DNA of 64,000 bases, taken from positions 62,001 to 126,000 of the forward strand of contig CAIVVM010000005.1 of the NCBI GenBank assembly GCA_903909375.1, written 5' to 3'. A model generated the notes under the pieces. The model saw only the letters and a program-made list of their open reading frames with translations, was not told the DNA's origin and did not search any database. The stretch comes from an uncultured Alphaproteobacteria bacterium. Lineage in GTDB: Bacteria > Pseudomonadota > Alphaproteobacteria > Caulobacterales > Caulobacteraceae. The translations under genes were made by a program, and so were the position numbers. Shown piece after piece: positions 16,567 to 25,552 of this stretch (the first letter of the stretch is position 1; each line of letters starts with the position of its first letter).

Positions 16567-17238
16567 ATGCGGATCTTGATTGTCGAGGACGACCTTGAGG
16601 CGGCCGAGGCCATGGCGCGTGGTCTGACCGAGGCGGGTCACGAGTGTGTCCGGGGCGCTGACGGTCGGGAAGGCCTTGCCGCGGCGCAGGGCGGGGCCTT
16701 CGATGTCATGGTCGTGGACCGCATGATGCCGAAGATGGATGGCATCCAGCTGGTCGAAACACTCCGCCGGGAGGGCGACCGCACCCCGGTGCTGTTCCTG
16801 TCCGCCCTGGGCGAGGTGGGCGACCGGGTTGACGGGCTTCAGGCCGGCGCCGACGACTACCTGGTCAAACCCTATGCCTTCCCCGAACTGATTGCACGCA
16901 TCGAAGCCCTGGCGCGCCGGCGCGACACAGGGTCCGTCCACACGCTGCTCAAGGTGGGCGAACTGGAGATGGACCTGATCGCGCGCGCCGTTCACAGAGC
17001 GGGCAAGGCGCTTGATCTCCAGCCCCGTGAGTTCCAGCTCCTGGAATTCATGATGCGCCACGCCGGCCAGTCGGTGACGCGCACCATGCTGCTGGAGAAG
17101 GTCTGGCACTATCACTTCGACCCCCAGACCAACGTCATCGACGTGCACATCTCCCGCCTGCGCTCCAAGATCGACAAGGGGTTTGACCGGGCCATGCTGC
17201 AGACGGTCCGGGGCGCCGGCTACCGGCTGGATGCCTAG
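16567..17238 (+). CDS. OmpR-family response regulator downstream of degP
   Basis: 223 residues. The receiver domain has ED at 7-8, phospho-acceptor Asp in VMVVDRMMP (about 51), Ser/Thr in LFLSALG and Lys in DYLVKPY. The C-terminal winged helix ends with IDVHISRLRSKIDKGFDRAMLQTVRGAGYRL. It starts 29 bases after degP and ends 24 bases before the kinase gene, so the pair is probably cotranscribed with degP. Regulation of an envelope-stress response is plausible from context, but the sequence alone does not give the target genes. Confidence 0.93.
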   Translation: MRILIVEDDLEAAEAMARGLTEAGHECVRGADGREGLAAAQGGAFDVMVVDRMMPKMDGIQLVETLRREGDRTPVLFLSALGEVGDRVDGLQAGADDYLVKPYAFPELIARIEALARRRDTGSVHTLLKVGELEMDLIARAVHRAGKALDLQPREFQLLEFMMRHAGQSVTRTMLLEKVWHYHFDPQTNVIDVHISRLRSKIDKGFDRAMLQTVRGAGYRLDA

Positions 17239-17262
17239 CTCGACCGCAGGGTCACCCTCGGG

Positions 17263-18672
17263 ATGTCCGGCATGAAGATGCCCCGCCTTTTCCGGACCAC
17301 GCCATTTCGCCTGACGGTGCTGATCCTGGCGCTGTTCGCCAGCGCGGCCTCGGCCTTTCTGGCCTATATCTATATCGCTACCGCGGGCGAGGCGACGCGC
17401 CGTACAGACCGCGATATCCGCCGCGAGATGACCTCGCTGATCGGCGTCTATGACCGCGCCGGCCCGGACGCGGTCAACCAGGCCCTGATAGAGCGGGCGT
17501 CGAGCGAGAAGCCGTTCCTCTATCTGCTGCTGACCAAGGATGGCCGGCGCATCTCCGGGTCGATCGAACAGTCGCCGGTGGAAAACTTCACCGGCCAACC
17601 CGCCTGGGCCAGTTTCCAGGTGACCGACATCAATGCCCAGGGTCGCGCGGTGAAACATCCCGCCCGTGGCCTGCAGGAACGGTTGAAGGGCGGCGAGGTG
17701 CTGTTTGTCGGCGCCGATGCGGGCGAGGATGAGGCCTATCTCGCCAGCATTGTCGGCGCCTTGCAGGCTGCGGGATTCCTGGTGCTGGCGCTGGGTCTGG
17801 GCGTGGGCGTGCTGGTCAGCCGCAATGTCTCGCGCAGCATGGTCAGCCTGATCGACGTGGTCGAGCGGGTGCGCAATGGCGAGACCGGGGTCCGGGCCCA
17901 TGTCCGCGGCGCACGCGATGAGTTCGACGAGTTGGCCCAGGGCGTCAATGACATGCTGGACCGGCTGGAGCGCTCCATGGCCGGCCACCGGCATGCAGGC
18001 GACGCCATCGCCCACGACCTGCGCTCGCCCCTGACCCGGCTGCGTGCGCGCCTGGAGGCCGCATACATCGACGTGGAAGCCGGCAAGGGCAATGCTGAGG
18101 AGGCGCTGGCCCAGGCGCTGGAAGACACGGACGGGGTGCTGAAGACCTTCGGCGCGGTGCTTTCCATCGCCAGGCTGCAGGCGGCCGGTCAGGCGCCGAA
18201 CCCGGTGGTCTTCGATCCGGCGGAACTGGCCGCCGACATCTCCGAGCTCTACGAACCCTTCTGCGAGGACAAGGATCTGGAGTACGCCGCCGAGATCACC
18301 GCCGGTCTCACGGTGCGCGGCAATCGCGAATTCCTGGCGCAGGCCCTGGCCAATCTGCTCGACAACGCCGTGAAGTACACGCCCGCTGGCGGCGCCATCA
18401 TGCTGCGGGTGCGACGCAGGTCATCAGGGGAGGTGGAGTTCTCAGTCACCGACACAGGCCCCGGCGTTCCTGACGAAGACCGTGAACGGGTGATCCAGCG
18501 CTTCGTGCGACTGGAGAACAGCCGGAACGAAGCCGGCGCCGGGCTTGGCCTTTCCCTCGTCGCCGCCGTGGCCGAGGCGCATGGCGGACGGCTCGAGCTG
18601 TCGGAAGGTCCCGGCAAGGTCGGCGAAATGGGGCCCGGCCTGCGCGTGGCGTTCATCCTGCCGAGGGCGTAG
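17263..18672 (+). CDS. Sensor histidine kinase, partner of the 16567 regulator
   Basis: 469 residues (ATG 17263; ATGs at 17272 and 17278 are alternatives). A first membrane helix is near residues 15-38 (FRLTVLILALFASAASAFLAYIY) and a second near 165-187, enclosing a ~125-residue periplasmic domain. HAMP follows (SRNVSRSMVSLIDVVERVRNGE), then the phospho-acceptor box AIAHDLRSPLTRLRARLEAAY (His near 248) and a HATPase_c with LLDNAVKYTP, DTGPGVPDEDRE and GAGLGLSLV. It pairs with the regulator encoded immediately upstream. glnE begins only 5 bases after its stop. Confidence 0.93.
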   Translation: MSGMKMPRLFRTTPFRLTVLILALFASAASAFLAYIYIATAGEATRRTDRDIRREMTSLIGVYDRAGPDAVNQALIERASSEKPFLYLLLTKDGRRISGSIEQSPVENFTGQPAWASFQVTDINAQGRAVKHPARGLQERLKGGEVLFVGADAGEDEAYLASIVGALQAAGFLVLALGLGVGVLVSRNVSRSMVSLIDVVERVRNGETGVRAHVRGARDEFDELAQGVNDMLDRLERSMAGHRHAGDAIAHDLRSPLTRLRARLEAAYIDVEAGKGNAEEALAQALEDTDGVLKTFGAVLSIARLQAAGQAPNPVVFDPAELAADISELYEPFCEDKDLEYAAEITAGLTVRGNREFLAQALANLLDNAVKYTPAGGAIMLRVRRRSSGEVEFSVTDTGPGVPDEDRERVIQRFVRLENSRNEAGAGLGLSLVAAVAEAHGGRLELSEGPGKVGEMGPGLRVAFILPRA

Positions 18673-18677
18673 AGCCT

Positions 18678-21563
18678 GTGCCCATGAGACTCGGCGACGC
18701 CATCAAGCCCTGCGGCCCCGTGATCGACGCCAAGGCGGCGGCGCGGGCGCGCATCGCGATCGGCGAGGGATTGGCGCTTGGGGAGCCGACCTGGGCGGCG
18801 CTGGATCCGGTGTTCGCCGCTTCGCCCTATCTGACGTCGCTGGCCCGGCGCAATCCGGCCAGGCTAGGCAGCCTCCTGGCGGCTGATCCGGCTGCCCGGC
18901 TGGAGGATCTGCTGGCCCGCACGAGGGCGGTTTCCCAGGGGCTGCCCGGAGAGGCCGAAGGCGAACTGCGTCGCCTGAAACAGGAGCTGCACCTGCTGAC
19001 GGCGCTGGCCGACCTGGGCGGGGTCTGGGATCTGGATCAGGTGACCGGCGCCCTGACCAGGTTCGCCGACGCCGCGTTGAGGGCGTCCCTCGCCGTCGCC
19101 GCCCGGCAAGAGCTGACGGAGGGTCGCCTCATCCGCATTGCGGACCCCGACAATCCCGTCCCCGGCTGGTTCTGCATCGCGATGGGCAAGCAGGGCGCCT
19201 ATGAGCTCAACTATTCCAGCGACATCGATGTTTCGATCTTCTTCGACCCCGAGGCGCTTCAGAGCGTGACGGCGCCCGGCGTGGAGCCGCTGGCGATGGC
19301 GCTTCGCCTGACCCAGAGGGTATCGGACCTGATGCAGGCCCGGACCGCCGACGGCTATGTCTTTCGCGTGGACCTGCGGCTGCGGCCGGACCCATCCTCC
19401 ACACCCCTGGCCGTCCCGGTTCCCGCGGCGCTGGAATACTATGAAACCGTCGGCCAGAACTGGGAGCGCGCCGCCTTCATCAAGGCCCGCGCCTGCGCCG
19501 GGGACCTGGCCGCCGGCCAGGCGTTCCTTGACGAACTGATCCCCTACATCTGGCGGCGCAACCTCGACTTCGCCGCCATCGCCGACATTCACGCGATCAA
19601 GCGCCAGATCCATGCCCACAAGGTGGATGAAAGGGTCTCGGCCGCCGGGGTAGACGTCAAGCTGGGCCGCGGCGGGATCCGCGAGATCGAGTTCTATGTC
19701 CAGACCCAGCAACTGATCCTTGGCGGTCGCCACCCGGAACTGCGCAGCAACCGTACGCTGGACGCGCTTGGGGCCCTGGCGGCGGCGGGGCATGTCGGCG
19801 CGGCCGCTGCGGCCCAGATGTCCGAGGCCTACATCTGGCTGCGCGCCGTTGAGCACCGCATCCAGATGATTGCCGACGAGCAGACCCATCGACTGCCGGA
19901 GGCTGCGACAGACCGACGCCGGGTCGCTGTCCTGGCGGGCTACGATCAGCTTCGCGGGTTTGATCAGGCGGTGACGCGCACCCTGAGAACGGTCAATGCC
20001 CGCTACGGGGAATTGTTCGCCGAGGCGGAGCAACTGTCGTCCCGGTTCGGCAGTCTGGTGTTCACCGGCGTGGACGATGATCCGGAGACCCTGGCTACCC
20101 TCTCGCGCATGGGGTTCCCCGATCCGATGCGGGTCTCGCAAACCATCCGGGCCTGGCATCACGGCCGCGTGTCCGCGACCCGGACGGAACGGGGCCGGGA
20201 GCTGTTCACACGGCTGGCGCCGCGGCTGCTCGAAGCCGCCCACGCCACGGGTGCGCCGGAGATCGCCTTCAGGCGGTTCGGCGATTTCTTCGAGGGGCTG
20301 TCGTCAGGCGTTCAACTCCAGTCCCTGTTTCTGGCGCAGCCCAGGCTGTTCGAACTGGTGGTCCAGGTGCTGGCTTTCGCACCGCGACTGGCCAGCACCC
20401 TGGCCCGACGACCCGCAGCGATCGACGCCATGCTGGATTCCGAATTCTTTGACCAGGCCGATATCGGGCCCGAGCGCGCGCACATGGCCCGCGAGGTTCA
20501 GGCCGCCGGGGGGTTTGAGGGGGCGATGGACGCGGTGCGCCGCCTCCACCGCGAACAGGCTTTCCGGATTGGCGTGCAGGTGATGAGCGGGTCGTCCAGC
20601 GCCGAAGCCGCCGGGCATGCCTTCGCCGAACTGGCTGATCTGTGCATCGATGCCCTGGCGCCCGTGGCCCTCGCCGAAGCCGTGAGGCTCGGCGGCGACT
20701 TTTCGGGCGAGGTGGCTGTGGTCGCCCTGGGCAAGTGCGGCTCGCGCGAGATGAGCGCAACGTCAGACCTGGATCTGATGACGCTCTATCGGGCGTCTGA
20801 CCCGACGGCGACGTCGTCGGTCAAGGGATGGGACGGATCAAGCTTCTATGGTCGCTTTACCCAGCGGTTGATCGCCGCCCTGTCCAGCCCGACCACCGAG
20901 GGCCAGCTATATGACGTGGACATGCAGCTTCGGCCGTCAGGCACCAAGGGGCCTGTGGCGGTGAGCTTTGCGGCCTTCGCCGACTACTATCAGGGCGAGG
21001 CCGAGACCTGGGAGTTGCTTGCGCTGACCCGTGCCCGGGTGGTGTGGGCGAGTAGCGACGCCTTTGCCGAAGCGGCTGCCGGCGTCATCGAGGCCGCCTT
21101 GCGCAGACCCCATGATCCCGCCCGAACAGCGGCCGATGTACGGGAGATGCGCGAGTTGCTTGAGGCCGAACGGCCTCCAAAGGGCGAATGGGATCTCAAG
21201 CTGTCACCGGGCGGGCTGGTGGATATCGAGTTCACGGCCCAGTTTCTGCAGCTGGTCCACGCCGATCAAGGCGGGCCGCTGTCGCCAAATACGTCAGCCG
21301 CACTGGATGCGCTTGGCGCCGCAGGGCTGGCCGACCCGCAGGCTCTGGACGCACTCTCGGCGGCCTGGCGGCTGCAGCAGGACCTGACCCAGTTGCTCAA
21401 GGTGGCGCTGGGTGACGATCCGCAACCGGACGATGAACCCAGGGCTTTTCAGGCGCTACTGGCGCGGGCTGGAGGCGCGCGCAGCTACAGAGCCCTACGC
21501 AGCCGTCTGACCGGCGTGCGTTCAGCGGCGCGCGCCGCCTACCTGGCGCTGGTCAGGGCCTAG
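18678..21563 (+). CDS. glnE: Bifunctional glutamine synthetase adenylyltransferase/deadenylase GlnE
   Basis: 961 residues, full length. It contains both nucleotidyltransferase domains: the N-terminal deadenylase site YELNYSSDIDVSIFFDPE (near 173-190) and the C-terminal adenylylation site SREMSATSDLDLMTLYR (near 690-706), each with its DxD metal-binding pair. GlnE attaches or removes AMP on glutamine synthetase in response to PII and glutamine. The start is GTG 18678 (or ATG 18684), 5 bases after the histidine kinase stop. This very tight spacing suggests cotranscription with the two-component genes, an unusual partner for glnE. Confidence 0.95.
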   Translation: MPMRLGDAIKPCGPVIDAKAAARARIAIGEGLALGEPTWAALDPVFAASPYLTSLARRNPARLGSLLAADPAARLEDLLARTRAVSQGLPGEAEGELRRLKQELHLLTALADLGGVWDLDQVTGALTRFADAALRASLAVAARQELTEGRLIRIADPDNPVPGWFCIAMGKQGAYELNYSSDIDVSIFFDPEALQSVTAPGVEPLAMALRLTQRVSDLMQARTADGYVFRVDLRLRPDPSSTPLAVPVPAALEYYETVGQNWERAAFIKARACAGDLAAGQAFLDELIPYIWRRNLDFAAIADIHAIKRQIHAHKVDERVSAAGVDVKLGRGGIREIEFYVQTQQLILGGRHPELRSNRTLDALGALAAAGHVGAAAAAQMSEAYIWLRAVEHRIQMIADEQTHRLPEAATDRRRVAVLAGYDQLRGFDQAVTRTLRTVNARYGELFAEAEQLSSRFGSLVFTGVDDDPETLATLSRMGFPDPMRVSQTIRAWHHGRVSATRTERGRELFTRLAPRLLEAAHATGAPEIAFRRFGDFFEGLSSGVQLQSLFLAQPRLFELVVQVLAFAPRLASTLARRPAAIDAMLDSEFFDQADIGPERAHMAREVQAAGGFEGAMDAVRRLHREQAFRIGVQVMSGSSSAEAAGHAFAELADLCIDALAPVALAEAVRLGGDFSGEVAVVALGKCGSREMSATSDLDLMTLYRASDPTATSSVKGWDGSSFYGRFTQRLIAALSSPTTEGQLYDVDMQLRPSGTKGPVAVSFAAFADYYQGEAETWELLALTRARVVWASSDAFAEAAAGVIEAALRRPHDPARTAADVREMRELLEAERPPKGEWDLKLSPGGLVDIEFTAQFLQLVHADQGGPLSPNTSAALDALGAAGLADPQALDALSAAWRLQQDLTQLLKVALGDDPQPDDEPRAFQALLARAGGARSYRALRSRLTGVRSAARAAYLALVRA

Positions 21564-21574
21564 ACCCGTTTTTG

Positions 21575-21623
21575 GAGCGGGTTGCGGGCGGAAAACCGGT
21601 TCCCGCTTTTCCTCGACCCGCTC
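21575..21623. repeat. Dispersed palindromic repeat, GGAAAACCGG-core type (copy 2)
   Basis: Outer arms GAGCGGGT (21575-21582) and ACCCGCTC (21616-21623) enclose the inner stem GGAAAA (21590-21595) / TTTTCC (21607-21612). The core matches copy 1 at 426-478 except for single substitutions. It starts 12 bases after the glnE stop and may serve as its transcription terminator, although no U-tract follows. Confidence 0.8.
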
Positions 21624-21694
21624 TGGCGAACGACGGAAACGGTTTGATCGCCCGTACAAGTTTTCGGGGTGCGAAACTGAACCACCGAGGACCT

Positions 21695-22129
21695 ATGAAA
21701 CTGATCCTGCTTACAGCCGCTCTGGCCCTGGCTGTCACGAGTGCCCACGCCCAGCCTGGTCGGGGCGGTGGGCCGCCGAACCCTGACGCCGACAATGATG
21801 GCAAGGTGACCCTGTCCGAGTTCAAGGCCGTCGAGACCGTGCGGCAGGGGCACATGTTTGGTCGACTGGACACCGACAAGGACGGCAAGATCACCCAGGC
21901 CGAAGTCGACGCCGTGGCCAAACAGCGCGAAGGCGATCGGCGCGGCGGTCGGATGGGCGGTATCATGCGTCTTGACGCCGACAAGGACGGCGCAGTCACC
22001 GCCGCTGAAGCCAGCGCCATGGCCCAGCGCCGGTTCGAAATGGCCGACGCCAACAAGGACGGCTGGCTCTCGAAGGAGGAGACAGCCATGATCCGGCAGA
22101 GGGCGCGCGGTGGTCCCGGACCCGGATAG
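21695..22129 (+). CDS. Secreted EF-hand calcium-binding protein
   Basis: 144 residues from ATG 21695, chosen because it opens a signal peptide (MKLILLTAALALAVTSAHAQ). Upstream in-frame codons fall in the repeat. The mature ~125 residues contain four EF-hand loops of the DxDxDGxxxxxE type: DADNDGKVTLSE, DTDKDGKITQAE, DADKDGAVTAAE and DANKDGWLSKEE. They should bind Ca2+ in the periplasm. The gene lies 17 bases before an ECF sigma factor gene and probably shares its transcript, so it may be the sensor or a target of that regulatory set. Confidence 0.85.
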   Translation: MKLILLTAALALAVTSAHAQPGRGGGPPNPDADNDGKVTLSEFKAVETVRQGHMFGRLDTDKDGKITQAEVDAVAKQREGDRRGGRMGGIMRLDADKDGAVTAAEASAMAQRRFEMADANKDGWLSKEETAMIRQRARGGPGPG

Positions 22130-22146
22130 GCGCGCCCCGGGAGCCA

Positions 22147-22692
22147 ATGCGGTTGGGGGACTCCGACGACCAGTTGCTGGCGCGCGTTGCCGTGGGCGAT
22201 CCCGCGGCAACGCGGGCTATGGTCGCTCGCAAACTGCCGCGTCTGCTGTCGCTGGCCGGGCGGATGCTTGGCGACGCCGCCGAGGCGGAGGACGTCGCCC
22301 AGGAGGCGTTCCTGCGGATCTGGAAACAGGCTTCACGCTGGCGGCCCGGCGAGGCGCGGTTCGATACCTGGCTGCACCGGGTGGCGCTGAATCTCTGTTA
22401 CGACCGACTGCGTCGCCGTCGCGAGCTTGCATTTGCCGATCCGCCGGATCGTGCGGACGATGGGCCTGGCCCCGACCGGGGCCTGCTGGCGGCGGATACC
22501 GGTCGGCGGGTGGGGGCTGCGCTGCAGTCGCTGCCGGATCGTCAACGGGAGGCGATCGTGCTCTGTCACTATCAGGAGCTCGGCAACATCGAGGCGGCCG
22601 CCGTGATGGGAGTCAGTGTCGAGGCGTTGGAAAGCCTGCTGGGGCGAGGTCGTCGCGCCTTGCGTGTCGCACTCGCGGACATGAAGGGGTGA
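22147..22692 (+). CDS. ECF-type RNA polymerase sigma factor
   Basis: 181 residues. Region 2 includes the core-binding/-10 recognition segment AEAEDVAQEAFLRIWKQASRWRPGEARFDTWLHRVALNLCYDRLRR (about 42-88). Region 4 includes LPDRQREAIVLCHYQELGNIEAAAVMGVSVEALESLLGRGRRALRVAL (about 125-175). Region 3 is absent, as in ECF factors. The next gene encodes a likely membrane anti-sigma factor, and the following one a periplasmic metal-sensor-like protein. Together with the EF-hand protein this looks like a signalling unit for a divalent-metal or envelope cue. Confidence 0.93.
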   Translation: MRLGDSDDQLLARVAVGDPAATRAMVARKLPRLLSLAGRMLGDAAEAEDVAQEAFLRIWKQASRWRPGEARFDTWLHRVALNLCYDRLRRRRELAFADPPDRADDGPGPDRGLLAADTGRRVGAALQSLPDRQREAIVLCHYQELGNIEAAAVMGVSVEALESLLGRGRRALRVALADMKG

Positions 22693-22696
22693 GACC

Positions 22697-23113
22697 ATGA
22701 ACGCAGAACGTTTCGAAGCCCTGGCCGAAGCCTTTGGCGGTGATGTGGCCCGCTGGCCGGCTGACGAGCGAGAGGCGGCGGCGGTGCTGATGGCCGCACG
22801 AGCCGACTGGGCGCGATCGGTGCTGGGCCTCGCCGGCGAAGTCGACACGGCGCTTTACGCCTATGCGCCGCCCCAGGCTTCCGTTGGCCTCGCGGATCGG
22901 ATTGCGGCCGCCGGGCCGCGGCCAGGCCGCGGGCGCTGGATGGGTTTTCTTTGGCCGGCCGGCCTCGGCGCCGGGCTGGCGGCTGCCTGCGCCGCCGGGA
23001 TTTTTGTGGGCGCCCATCTGTCTGCAGCGGCAGTCTCTGCGGAGCCCCTTGAGCCTGTGACGATGGCCGTGAGCGATCAGGACTTTGATTTTGACCTTGA
23101 TGGGGAGGTGTGA
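22697..23113 (+). CDS. Probable membrane anti-sigma factor
   Basis: 138 residues. A cytoplasmic N-terminal part with the segment MNAERFEALAEAFGGDVARWP precedes one membrane helix (about residues 84-105, LWPAGLGAGLAAACAAGIFVGA) and a short acidic tail ending in DQDFDFDLDGEV. Size, topology and position (4 bases after the sigma gene) fit an anti-sigma factor that would sequester the 22147 sigma factor. It lacks the HxxxCxxC zinc motif of ZAS-type anti-sigma factors, so it belongs to another class. The assignment is by context. Confidence 0.65.
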   Translation: MNAERFEALAEAFGGDVARWPADEREAAAVLMAARADWARSVLGLAGEVDTALYAYAPPQASVGLADRIAAAGPRPGRGRWMGFLWPAGLGAGLAAACAAGIFVGAHLSAAAVSAEPLEPVTMAVSDQDFDFDLDGEV

Positions 23114-23592
23114 TGAGCACACGCGCGCTCTGGGTCGCACTGTCGATCTCGCTGGCGGTGAACCTCTTCGGGGTGGGTGCTTTCGTCGGCTCAAAGCTGT
23201 CGGACAGTCCGCGGGGGATGCTGGTCCCGGAAAAGGGGCCCGACCCCAGAACACGTAATCCGGTGGGGGCAGCAATCCGCGAACTGTCGCCAGAGGCCCA
23301 GGCGGCTTGGCGCGCAAGATCAATCGAATTCTCAACGCGCACTGCCCCGAAAATGCGCGAGGCCCGAACCCTAAGTCAGGCGGCGTTCCGCAGTCTGGGT
23401 GATCCAGAATTCAGTCCAGAAGCCGCGCGGGCAAATCTGGAGCGCGCACGAGCTCTGGAATTCGAAGGCCGGCTGGAAATGGACCGGCGGCTCGTCGCAT
23501 TTGCGGAAACCCTCTCGCCCGCCGATCGCAGCAGGCTGGCCGAAGCCTTGGCCCGATCGAGGGCGCCGCGAGGGGACAGGCCGCCGCGATAG
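23113..23592 (+). CDS. Periplasmic heavy-metal sensor/resistance-like protein (CnrR/ZraP-like)
   Basis: 159 residues from ATG 23113, which overlaps the anti-sigma stop (TGATG). An N-terminal membrane anchor (ALWVALSISLAVNLFGVGAFVG) is followed by a helical periplasmic domain. The LSPEAQAAWRAR and LERARALEFEGRLEMDRRLVAFAETLSPADRSRLAEAL helices have the pattern of the Metal_resist (PF13801) family, which includes CnrX and ZraP. The family binds metals or senses envelope stress and works with ECF sigma/anti-sigma pairs. It lacks an obvious His/Cys cluster, so metal binding is not certain. Confidence 0.7.
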   Translation: MSTRALWVALSISLAVNLFGVGAFVGSKLSDSPRGMLVPEKGPDPRTRNPVGAAIRELSPEAQAAWRARSIEFSTRTAPKMREARTLSQAAFRSLGDPEFSPEAARANLERARALEFEGRLEMDRRLVAFAETLSPADRSRLAEALARSRAPRGDRPPR

Positions 23593-23603
23593 AGCTATCT
23601 GTC

Positions 23604-25466
23604 TCAAGCGGCGGCGGTTGAAACCGACATTGCCTCGCTCTGCCGAACCGGCAATGCGAAGGACGCCACAGTGCCTTGCCCCGGCGTGCTGCGAAGGTCC
23701 AGCAGCCCGCCGTGCATCTCCACCAGGGACTTTGTCAGGGCGAGCCCAAGACCGGTGCCCTGGGTGGTCTTGGAATGCTGACTTTCCACTTGCTCGAACG
23801 GTCGCGCCAGCCGCTCCAGATCCTGTGGCAGGATACCGATGCCGGTGTCGTGGACGCTGATACGGACCCGCTCGCCCAGGGCATCCTCGCGCCGCTCACC
23901 GCGAATGCTGATGCGGCCTCCGCGCGGGGTGAACTTGATGGCGTTGGATAGCAGGTTCAGCAGCACCTGTTTCACGGCCCGATAGTCGGCTTCCACCTCT
24001 GGCAGATCGACGAAGTCGAGGATGAGGCTCAGGCCGGCGGCCTCGGCGCGGTTACGCACCAGCCGTAGCGCCTCCTCGGCCAGCTCCTCAAGGCAGACAG
24101 GCTCGAATCTCAGGTTCAGCTTTCCCGCCTCAATCTTCGACATGTCCAGAATGTCGTTGATCAGCGCCAGAAGGTGCTGGCCGGAGCTCAGGATATCGCG
24201 CGCATAGTCCCGATAGCGGGCATCGCCGACCGGGCCGTACATTTCCCCGGCCATAATCTCCGAGAAGCCGTTGATCGCATTGAGCGGCGTGCGCAGTTCG
24301 TGGCTCATGTTGGCGAGGAAGTCGCTCTTGGCCTGGCTGGCGGCCTCAGCCCGGATCTTCTCGGCCTCGTATTTACGGGCCAGTTCCGAGAGTTGTTCCT
24401 GGCTCTGCTCCAGGTTCACGACGACCCGGCGCAGTTCCTCCTCCTTGATGCGTCGTACCTCTTCCTGGGTTTTGAGCACCGTGATGTCGGCGGCGGTGAC
24501 CACCAGTCCGCCTTCGGCCGTGGAGCGTTCGGAGATCTGGACCCAGCGACCGTCAGAAAGCTCGGCCTCGCGCACGCCGCGGCGGCCACCGGCCGCCGGA
24601 TGCTCCTGGCGAATGGCCTGACGCGCAGCCCGGGCCACCGTCTCGCGGCCGACTCCGGTTTTCGCCAGCTCGGCGTCGAGCTGGAAAAAGCCGAGGAAGT
24701 TCTTGTTGCAGAGCACCAGCCTGCCGTTTCGGTCCCACAGGACGAAGGCTTCGGACGTGCTCTCGATGGCGTCCCGAAGGCGGCCTTCGGCGGCCTGGGC
24801 CCGGGCTTGGGCCAGACGTTCCTCGGTGACATCCAGCGCCACCCCGATGATACGGGCGAACCCGCCTTCCGGGCTTTCGCCAAAGCCTCGGCCCCGGAAA
24901 TCGATCCAGACGGGCCGCGCGCCCGCCAGGGGCGGCACCCGGAAGGAGACATCGAAGTCGCCATAGATCGCGGCCGTGGAGAGCGCCTCGCGCATGTCGT
25001 CGCGATGACCCGCAGCGACGCGGTCCAGCACTTGCTGGCCGCTGACCTCACCGCTGCGCCAGCCAAACAGCGAGGCGGTGACATCGGACATGAAGATCTT
25101 GTCGTCCGCCAGATCCCACTCCCAGATGCCACAGCGCGCCGCCTCGACGGCCATCCGGAACCGGGTCTCGGAATCACTTCGGGCGGCCTGGATCCGGTCG
25201 ACTCTCAGGGTTTCGCGAAACAAGAAGACGCCAAGCGCGATGGCGGCGACCACGGGAACCATGAACCAGACGGCGAATTCGTAGACTCCAGCTCCGCCGG
25301 ACAGGAGCCGGACCAGTGCGGCGACGGCGAACAGGCCCAGAAGGACAAGGACGCCCGCAATGGCGGGACGGACCAGCCGACGGAGCGGCGACGTGCGCGG
25401 GCGCGCCCGTCGTTCCGGCGTCACCCCGGCCAAGCCCTGTCCACCGCCCTCGGCCAAGCCTGCCAA
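23604..25466 (-). CDS. pleC: PAS-domain sensor histidine kinase, PleC-like
   Basis: 620 residues. Two membrane helices near residues 35-57 and 65-85 are separated by only a short loop. Two PAS-like domains follow (about 105-225 and 235-340), a coiled coil, a HisKA domain with NMSHELRTPLNAINGFSEIM (His near 392) and a HATPase_c domain ending in TGLGLALTKSLVEMHGG. The HisKA block and its ASGQHLLALINDILDMSKIEAGK-like continuation resemble PleC, the kinase/phosphatase of DivK and PleD in Caulobacter. The PleC I know has a large periplasmic domain, which is missing here. A related kinase of the CckN/PdhS group is the alternative. Confidence 0.65.
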   Translation of the reverse strand: MAGLAEGGGQGLAGVTPERRARPRTSPLRRLVRPAIAGVLVLLGLFAVAALVRLLSGGAGVYEFAVWFMVPVVAAIALGVFLFRETLRVDRIQAARSDSETRFRMAVEAARCGIWEWDLADDKIFMSDVTASLFGWRSGEVSGQQVLDRVAAGHRDDMREALSTAAIYGDFDVSFRVPPLAGARPVWIDFRGRGFGESPEGGFARIIGVALDVTEERLAQARAQAAEGRLRDAIESTSEAFVLWDRNGRLVLCNKNFLGFFQLDAELAKTGVGRETVARAARQAIRQEHPAAGGRRGVREAELSDGRWVQISERSTAEGGLVVTAADITVLKTQEEVRRIKEEELRRVVVNLEQSQEQLSELARKYEAEKIRAEAASQAKSDFLANMSHELRTPLNAINGFSEIMAGEMYGPVGDARYRDYARDILSSGQHLLALINDILDMSKIEAGKLNLRFEPVCLEELAEEALRLVRNRAEAAGLSLILDFVDLPEVEADYRAVKQVLLNLLSNAIKFTPRGGRISIRGERREDALGERVRISVHDTGIGILPQDLERLARPFEQVESQHSKTTQGTGLGLALTKSLVEMHGGLLDLRSTPGQGTVASFALPVRQSEAMSVSTAAA

Positions 25467-25552
25467 TCCCCCGCGTCCGGCGTTCGGCGACGCCGAACCG
25501 AAGCAGAGTCTAAGCTGATCCGGGGGCTGTGGTCATCGGGGTTCTCGACAAT

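Noticed and set aside
21635-21657. GGAAAC and CGTAC as an ECF-type autoregulated promoter before the EF-hand gene
   Set aside because: The spacer is only 12 bases, shorter than the usual ~16 for ECF promoters, so I did not call it.
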